A DNA stretch of 64,000 nt from Irpex lacteus. Taxonomy: Eukaryota; Basidiomycota; Agaricomycetes; Polyporales; Irpicaceae. The first letter of the stretch is position 1. Every line of letters starts with the position of its first letter. The notes beneath the pieces are model-generated. The model did no database searches and was not told where the DNA came from. It worked only from the letters and a program-made list of their open reading frames with translations. A program made the translations under genes and the position numbers. Below are positions 57,078-64,000 of the stretch, in pieces. Location of the stretch: contig MQVO02000011.1 in assembly GCA_001986395.2 (NCBI GenBank), positions 310,001-374,000 on the forward strand, written 5' to 3'.

Positions 57078-57709
57078 ATGATAGGATACCACCTCGCGTA
57101 CGACAACAACCTCGTCGGAATGGTCATGACCCAAGGCAGACAGCGCGAAGTGATCAACATTGGCCTAGGGATAAAGCAACTTTGTGTGACTCCCGAAGAT
57201 CTTTCAGTGCCGGTCTGGGCGGAGTCGCAGCATCACAAAGTAAGCATCTCTCCGTTCTTTGCAGGCATGCACACACGGATCCTCATGCGTGTGCGCTTCC
57301 CAAGTTAACGCCACTGGAAATATCATTCATTCCTCCGACTGAAGCACCGGAGGTCATTCTTCGACGACTCTGCATCATCCTAGCCCTAAAACAGGCATAC
57401 ATAAAAGCCATCGGCCAGCCTATCGGATTCGACCTCTCGCGTCTCGAGTTCAACCTTCCTGGAGAGAGTGCCCGTGGAGATGGGTACCCCTTGACGGGAT
57501 GGGAGTTCCGTCTGTGGCAGTCGCAAATTGCTGTTCTACGCGAAGACGGGGAGGTGGAAACGCATCAGTACCAATGTGCATCGGCGTTCTTCCGCGGGTC
57601 GGAAGATTCCAAGTTCATCTGGCAAAAGGACAGGAAGGAGCTAGAAACTTGGGTGCAATTTCTCAATATCGACCAGCTCCTCACTGTACTCCCAAAACTC
57701 ACCGACTAA
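57078..57709 (+). pseudogene. 4'-phosphopantetheinyl transferase-like fragment, probably decayed
   Basis: Exons 57078-57239 and 57305-57709 join to 188 residues resembling the C-terminal part of Sfp/Lys5-type transferases, which attach phosphopantetheine to carrier proteins. IGYHLAYDNNLVGMVM corresponds to the family's GYNVTHDN-type block. RRLCIILALKQAYIKAIGQP corresponds to the WxxKEAYxKAxG helix, and FDLSRLEFNLPG, GYPLTGWEFRLW and WVQFLNIDQLL to the tail. Two metal-binding positions look lost: the G-x-D block reads IGLGIKQL without Asp, and the KEA glutamate is Gln. The N-terminal domain is not found upstream. It could be a broken gene, or an intact divergent one with missed exons; I favour broken. 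Confidence 0.6.
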
Positions 57710-58647
57710 CCCGGCTTTCTTCTTTTATCCTGTCGTCATTATCTTTCTCGGAGTTCTTTACCCTTTTTTCATCATCGCGGGAATGCTTTCGTGGATCGAA
57801 CTCGCTCATTACTTGCTTTCAAGTTGTACAAATACCAATTGCTTTCATTCTAGTTTATCGTTGATTCAGTTAATCTCTTGCTCGCGCACGCAACGTTATG
57901 TGTAGCTTATTCCCGCTACCAGCGTCTAAGCTGGGAGGAAGGGTCTTAGGGTTCTAGGGGTGAAGCTTTGTCCAACTTCTCTTGCGTCCGGTCACGTGCA
58001 TGGCACGTGAATAATTGATGCGCCCCAAACCAGCGCCTTTGAGGGCTCTTCGGCTTAGCAGCACCGGTACCGTCACTGGCAACTAATTTGGCCTCGTCGC
58101 AATAAAAGTCCAGATACTAACAGTCGTGCATGACTTATCTATTTCCTTTGCCCCTTGTCCACGACTCGCAAGCTAGCAAGTACAAGGCTTTGCAAGTAGC
58201 ACTCAGGCTGGCAGTACTTATGCTTAGTACATAAGTCCGCTCTCATCATCATGATAGGTACTTGCTAAGTCTGCTGGTGTGAAGCATAGCGCTGCTATGC
58301 CAAAATAAAATGCAACCGACGCAGAGAGCTGCTGGCCGGAGCGCCAGAGGCGCGAAGGCCTGCAGCGATCTGCGTCTCCTCAGGAAACTTGTATCGCTTC
58401 AGTTGGCAGTTGCTACATTGCTGTACTATTCGCAACTTAAGCAGTCACGCTAATACTCAAACTACACTCAACCCACTGGTAGCGGGTTTAGCTGCCAAGG
58501 CAGCGTTAGTTACTTATCAAATGTTGTATAGGAAGGGCTAAGAAATATACAATCGTATCTGTACATCGAATGACGTATAGTCGTCAAAGTCGTGCAAAAC
58601 TTCATCTCATCATCATGCCGCGGCGTGGGTATCAAGCTGCTTTTGTT
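57710..58647. other. Intergenic 0.94 kb, convergent side
   Basis: No gene recognised. Holds the 3' regions of two genes reading toward one another. A palindromic-looking ttatgcttagtacataag lies at about 58217. Confidence 0.4.
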
Positions 58648-61005
58648 CTATGCAGCCTTCTCAGTCATCACAGCATCCTCCTTCACATCCGAATCTCTTC
58701 TCGACACAGCTTCCGGTACCTCCGCACCACCAGCCTTCTTCTCCTCACCCTCATGCACGTGTTCCAACTCTGGCCTCTCAGCTTTGAGTTTCTTGAAGTG
58801 AGCCTCTTCATCCCACACCCACGGGCTCTTGCTCGCAAAGAGCAGGTCCATCTCCTCGAGCGTGCGGTTCGCCGTTTCTGGGTACAACGCCCACACCATC
58901 GGGATGGTGAGGAAGTTGATAGCGCCGAAGACGTGTAGGGTGTTTTCGCCGATTCGGGAGAACATCACGGGGTTGAGGAGGGTTAGCCATCTGTAAAGGG
59001 GAGAATGAAAAGAGGTTCGTTAGTGAGTGTGATATTCTTGCTTTGTCTGGCGGCTTAACGTACCCATTCCCGATTGACCATCCAAAGACTCCGAACGCGT
59101 TACCCTTTGCACGCACCTCGAGCGGGAAAGTCTCGGTAGGGTATACCTACAAGATAACAGAACCAAGCCGAAATGAGCGATTTGTCGATCTACTCGAGTA
59201 TCAAGGTTCGGAGGTGAACACGTACCCAAGGAATCGTAAGCCAAGTGGCACCGAAGATGAACGTGTACGTGAATACGAAAAACGCGGCGGCCCCTCCGTA
59301 TTGCGCTGCCTTTTCAGGGTGATCTTTGAGTAGGCGTGCGAAGACACCTGCGAGGATCATTGAGATGCCTTGACCGATGGCGCCCCAGTAAAGTCCGACT
59401 CGGCGACCCCACCGGTCAATGGTCACGACGGCCATGAGGGTGCTGATCATGTACGTTATCTATAGCAGTCGTGTTATCGTTGTGTTAGCAATCATGCGCT
59501 ACGCTAAGTGCGTGTGCGGATCAAGTACGTACATCGTTGAGACCACTCATCCATTGGGACTTGCGGGGAGAGTAACCGGCTTCTGCGAAGATTGTAGGAG
59601 CGTAGACGGTGATAGCTGCAATTCCGACCCATCTGAAGTGAAGATACTGTAAGTTACACATGGTTCGGCAAAAGATATCGGCAACTTACTCCTGAACGAT
59701 CTGCAACCAGATAGATAGCTGCACCCGACGTGCAATATGCAGATCACCGTCGTCGCGTCCAAAGAACATGGACAGGTATGTGTTCCGCTTTGAGTGCTTC
59801 TGTTCGAGTGCGACGACGGCCACGATATCATCGTACTCGGCCTTTGCTCTTGGTGCGTCGATGTTTCCGTCTTCAGAACGCAATCGTCCGAGGATGATCT
59901 TCGCTTCCTCGTGCCTGCCCATCTTCAGAAGCCATCGGGGACTCTCTGAACATACGTCAGTCAATATTGGAAGTAAACATACAGCTTATGAAGCATACCT
60001 GGCATAGACGGCAAACATGCCAAAAACGCAAATACGGGCAGGATCTGGAAGGCTATCGGGAACTATGACGTCTATGAGTACTGGCATGTATGATGCTGAG
60101 GACTCGAGTCATTACGTACCCTCCATCGAACTTGGCTCGTGCCATCTCCTACGAAGCCCAACCCGAACTCCATCCAATACGCAACGACGACACCGAAGAT
60201 GTTCAGAGTGAATTCACTTGCGATGAATGCTCCTCTTGACGTATGTGTGGCAACCTCGGCAGACCATACAGGTACGATAGCATTCAGAATGCCTGTGCCG
60301 ATACCGTTGATGATTCGGGCGCATAGCATCCTATATTGGAATGTGTGTGAGCTAATGTAAGGCATGGATGGGATAACGTGATGTACCAAGCGAGGTTTTG
60401 CGCTGAGCATTGCAAAGTGGCTCCGAGAAGTACCCAAATACAGCCCTATAGGTACGCGGGGTAATGTCTTTTAGTCGCCGAACTCTATTATGAAGATGGA
60501 AGCAACCTACCAGAACCATACTCTTGAGACGACCGAGCCTGGAAAACCGAAGAACCGGTGATGAGCATTACTTATCACAGGGCATGACGCTGTGAGGACC
60601 AACGAACCTATCACCGGCGACACCGCCAATGAGGCATCCCAAGAGAGTTCCGAAATAGTAGATGCTGACAATACCTCCCTGTCTCGTGGGTTCGGTGATC
60701 GTAACGACATAACCTTCGTCGGGCCCTTGGTATCTGAACAGTATCTCAATCTGTCAGCGGGTACGCTCAAGTAAGCATGTCGTAATTACTCACGTAGAGT
60801 ACCCAAGTTTCATGACGCGAACGTAATCGGGCGAGGTGTTTACACCTCCCATGACACCCTGGTCATATCCGAAACTGTGTTCGTTCATGATAGTCAATAT
60901 GTTGTGTCAGCACACAAAGGCGATGAGGTGAACTTACAAGAAAATCGCCAAACCGGCGACAAAGTTGATAGTGTAGTATAGCCGTCTCCCACACACAGGT
61001 GCCAT
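58648..61005 (-). CDS. MFS sugar transporter (hexose or disaccharide type)
   Basis: A 12-helix plasma-membrane permease of the sugar porter family. The ATG at 61005 opens MAPVCGRRLYYTINFVAGLA, followed directly by the signature FGYDQGVMGG. Other marks in order: GRLKSMVL, ARIINGIGTGILNAIVPVW, the sugar-porter PESPRWLLKMGR at the central loop, IDRWGRRVGLYWGAIGQG, WVYPTETFPLEVRAKGNAFG, and PETANRTLEEMDLLFASK at the last helix end. A charged tail ends MTEKAA. About ten exons. The signature set is complete, so it is probably functional. It belongs with fungal hexose/lactose permease-like transporters; the sugar cannot be named. Confidence 0.93.
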
Positions 61006-62079
61006 GGTGTTCGCGTCGGACGGAGCAGTGAGAAGTGTGGGGGTGGGGAAACTGCAACGTTCGATTCGTCTACCGACTGTCCGGGTTTTTAAACCTCTCC
61101 AAAAATCAAGCGGGCGGCCGCTTCTCCACGGTTAAGTTGTCGACATCCCCCAGCTCACATGCAATCCCGATAGATCAGAAGTGAGAGTGTGTCTTGTGAC
61201 CGTGGAACATGGTATCAGGTTTGTTAATGGCACCGTAGGAATGAGCTAAAAGCCGGTCGAGGGGTACCGAATCCGGTCCGATGAACCCCGCAACGAGCCT
61301 TTTTGTCATGGATAGTCAAATTCAGCGTGGCTGACGAGGCTAATGGGGTGCTCACCATCATGATTATGACGCATTTTTCGAAATCGGGCAGGCATATTCA
61401 GGCAACGTTCAATATCCTCGATGATGACGGAAGCTACCCCGCACTCGGCACCGCGCGGGGTGTTGTTCGAGTATTCCGCCTACCTGTGGCGGCCTTTGTG
61501 CAACGACACACGTCGGAAAGCCGGAAGCTGTGAAGACGGAAATGTAGGTGATGCTCGACATGCGTATGTCTCTATTCTGAAAAATCTAAGAAAACAAGGG
61601 AGGCGACGCTGGTAGCGCTACTCATCCGACCCACGGAGCGCCCACGCCAGCGGACGCAGAAAATCTGCACGTTGTCGTCATTCCACAAAGATGGAAGATC
61701 GGGGGTTCGTAAAGTTGTGTGCGCATCAGACAACATGCACATCATCGGCCTAAAATGAGGCAGAAAATGAGCGTGATATCAAATACGACGAGAAAGAGGG
61801 TCAGGTACCTACCTACTTACATCGTGCGGGCGTATGCATATGGTCTCATATGGCCCATTGTGCTGCTGTAAGAGATGCCGACGAAATGACTCTCAATCCT
61901 GAACGGCTTGACTGTATTGCCAGATAAGTACTGCAGCAGATAGCCTCGTGGAACGTTGACGTTGAGGATGATAGTTGGGTAATACGGGAAAGCGGCGATC
62001 CGTGCCTGGCCACTATTGAATAGTACAGTGAAGGCATCCAAGAGATCCTGATACATTTGAGGGAACCGACGATGGCAAT
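61006..62079. other. Intergenic 1.1 kb with a possible extra exon
   Basis: A minus frame at 61817-62056 reads like protein (AFPYYPTIILNVNVPRGYLL; QYLSGNTVKPFRIESHF) and could be spliced to the small gene at 62080 via gtacag...gtatcag (74 bp). It ends beside a good donor (gtaagt), so one more exon may follow. Otherwise this is the transporter promoter side. Confidence 0.35.
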
Positions 62080-62434
62080 TTAGGCTTTGGACGGCCGTAA
62101 TATGCCAGAAGAAGACTGTACACCACCGGCCGAAGAAAATGTATCTGCGCTGGCTCTGGTTATTTCCTCGAATGTCCTTTGCAGATGGGAGCGCAAAGCT
62201 ACAATATCAACCTGCTTCTGAAGTGCTGTGGGCAGTGTGTCGGCATCGTCTGCGTTCAATACAGTGCTCGTATCTGGTTGTGGAGGCTGCGTGTACACCC
62301 ATATGAATGCTTACGGACCGTGTTATGTAACACTCTCGATAACTCACATTCTTAAGTTTGCCCTGTACCCTCTGTTGTCGTATCTTCTCTAAATTGCGTC
62401 TCAGCTGCATCTTACGCTTGGACAGACGACCCAT
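62080..62434 (-). CDS. Small hypothetical protein, structure uncertain
   Basis: Exon 62348-62434 begins MGRLSKRKMQLRRNLEKIRQ and joins at an intron of 61 bp to exon 62080-62286 (PPQPDTSTVLNADDADTL; DIVALRSHLQRTFEEITRAS), giving 97 residues. The basic start followed by helical sequence resembles openings of many basidiomycete hypothetical proteins, some tied to transposons, but I recognise no domain. An alternative splice from GG|gtacag adds the frame at 61817-62049. Treat as tentative. Confidence 0.4.
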
Positions 62435-63597
62435 GAGTTTGAAGATGCGGTGAACGTCGTGGACGAAGTTGAAGACTGTTGTTCGCTTCTGGTCTGTCAC
62501 CAGGTTACTACTCGTTTGTATGCATCGGCAAAGGCCGCAGTCCGAGAAAACCTGAGAAAAGCCAAAAGCAGAGTAGTAGTTCAGTACAAAAACCTCCTTG
62601 GACACAGAGTGCCTTCATCAGAAAGTATTGCAAACCAAGGATCCAGAATAGACCCATAGGTATGCACTCATGATGCATAAAAGGCCGCAGCGGGGTTTTC
62701 GACGCTCATGCTTCGATATATATTTGTTCCGTACAAATATAACAGGTGCTGTAAGCAACTTGTTCAAGTTATTCACAGTATCCGAGTCCAAAACTTATAT
62801 GTACCTGCTCCCCATCAAGTAAATATGCTCATTTTAAAGTGCTCTTGAAATGACAACTGTTTTCAGAATACACATCGATCTACATGTGGTTTTCATGACA
62901 TAGCCACCTCGTCTCAGCCCGCATCATCACTCCCCTGACATCTCGGTTACATGCAGCTCGAGTTCTAGTCGACGTAAGTTCTGTATTACCCTCATACTAT
63001 TCCTTCTCCGAGCTCTGATTATATGCGCATATGTCCCAAGTGCATCTCTGCATGGCACCGGCTATGAGAGTTCCGAATGCCGTAACAACTTCGATCTGTG
63101 AGAGACTTTTCTACAAGGATGCAGTAAGAGGAGCGACTCTTCATGACTATTCCAACGCGGGCTCCTTAATATATACGCCAAAATTTCCAGTTTTTGATCC
63201 AGTTGGGAACCTAAAGGGCGCAAGTATCGACAATCGCGATAATGCCTTGACTGCCTCTTTGGGAAATATCCGAACTCAAACTCGTCCATCATAAGGCCTC
63301 GAACCTGATCAGATCAATTTTTCCCACACTCCGCCCCCCCTCCCTCCCTATCATATATACTGGGACACTTGGCTGTCCCACAGCGTCAGACCCTCAATCG
63401 ATCTCTATTCTTGACGACTAGTACGTCATTTGCCCATGGTCTTAGCCATTACTTATGCATACGGCTGACATGATCTTGACACGACCACTAGCTATCAACA
63501 GTCCAGTACGATCCCACTCCACAGTACTTGTAAGAGCATTCTCCGTTCAGACGTCTGCGCCTTCATTTCCGCTGATCGGAATAGCAAGTCATCGAGA
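62435..63597. other. Intergenic 1.2 kb before the last gene
   Basis: No recognised gene. An 87-codon frame at 63031-63294 has no family look. A C-rich microsatellite-like run sits at 63334-63350 with a TATA-like catatatac just after (63352), and an inverted repeat follows at 63361. These may be promoter elements of the gene at 63598. Confidence 0.4.
63361..63380. repeat. Perfect short inverted repeat
   Basis: tgggaca, six bases, tgtccca: seven-base arms that pair exactly. It lies within the likely promoter of the ABM-like gene. Confidence 0.6.
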
Positions 63598-64000
63598 ATG
63601 CCCGTCGCCGTTGAGATCGTGCATCTGCCGACGTCCGAGGCTTACCGCAACGATCACTCGCTCTTCGACCCAGTGTTGAAATACGTCTCATCAGCCAATG
63701 GCAATCTTGGGTAAGCACTGGGTTCCGTCGAATTTTATGCATACCCGAACTATATTAAGCATCACTCGCAGAACCTACTATGGGTTCTTGGAAGAAGATC
63801 CAAACGAAGCGTACATGGCCGTTGGTGCGTGATACACGAGGTAAATGCAATATGTCTATTTTGAATATGACAATGTCACACAGTCTGGGAGACGGTCGAG
63901 CATCATCAAGCAATGATGAATGACCCGGAGGTATACCCCAAGCTCCTCGAGGCCGTGAAGGACTGCATTGTTGCGCCAATCAAGATGTACCACATTCTCC
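63598..64000 (+). CDS. ABM-like dimeric alpha/beta-barrel protein, 5' part
   Basis: The gene runs off the window. Three exons are visible: from ATG 63598 (MPVAVEIVHLPTSEAY; DPVLKYVSSANGNLG), a short one (YYGFLEEDPNEAYMAV), and one to the window end (VWETVEHHQAMMND then PEVYPKLLEAVKDC). The pattern of a strand, a helix, then VWETVEHHQ matches the antibiotic-biosynthesis-monooxygenase fold (dimeric alpha/beta barrel), a small protein often without a known substrate in fungi. The first 95 or so codons are present. Enzyme activity is not implied by the fold. Confidence 0.75.

Noticed and set aside
1..64000. CRISPR arrays, bacterial operons, riboswitches
   Set aside because: The window is spliced eukaryotic DNA and I saw no spaced repeat array.
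1..64000. A secondary-metabolite gene cluster (CoA ligase, PPTase-like fragment, transporter, ABM-like protein, transcription factor)
   Set aside because: The members are tens of kilobases apart with housekeeping genes between, and no synthase or P450 is present.

Overview
The window reads as nuclear DNA of a filamentous basidiomycete, most likely an Agaricomycete and perhaps a polypore. Every gene is cut by many short introns (mostly 45-75 bp, GT...AG). Gene families typical of that group are present: DUF6535 and DUF6533 membrane proteins, a NACHT-WD40 STAND protein, lineage-expanded F-box proteins, and a GDSL esterase with a beta-sandwich N-terminus. All exon structures were worked out by eye from reading frames, splice signals and family knowledge. 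Gene ends are firmer than individual introns.

Left part (0.3-16 kb): the exosome nuclease DIS3/RRP44, then a four-helix DUF6535 membrane protein, then a large NACHT-WD40 NLR-like protein on the same strand. A minus-strand WD40 protein related to WRAP53/TCAB1 follows. Centre-left (16-27.3 kb): an F-box protein, an adenylate-forming acyl/4-coumarate-CoA ligase, the complex III hinge subunit QCR6, a tiny basic protein, a secreted histidine acid phosphatase, and a TPR/F-box/leucine-rich protein.

A gene-poor block follows (27.3-31 kb). It holds a 428-bp unit with 11-bp terminal inverted repeats between two identical 100-bp direct repeats. Next come mitochondrial ribosomal protein S19, a secreted SGNH esterase, a tRNA-Thr(UGU), a DUF6533 seven-helix protein, a small unknown protein, the La RNA chaperone and a tRNA-Ile(AAU) with an intron. 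A second gene-poor block spans 41.6-44.3 kb.

Right part (44.3-64 kb): a Zn2Cys6 transcription factor, an S9C acylaminoacyl-peptidase, the H2A.Z chaperone CHZ1 sharing a divergent promoter with it, a peroxisomal acyl-CoA oxidase ending in a PTS1, a decayed-looking phosphopantetheinyl-transferase fragment, an MFS sugar transporter, a doubtful small gene, and the 5' part of a dimeric alpha/beta-barrel (ABM-like) protein cut by the window end.

Most genes are housekeeping genes and do not form one pathway. The parts that look lineage-specific are the NLR/DUF6535 pair, the repeat-bounded inverted-repeat unit, the TPR-F-box-LRR protein and the phosphopantetheinyl-transferase remnant.
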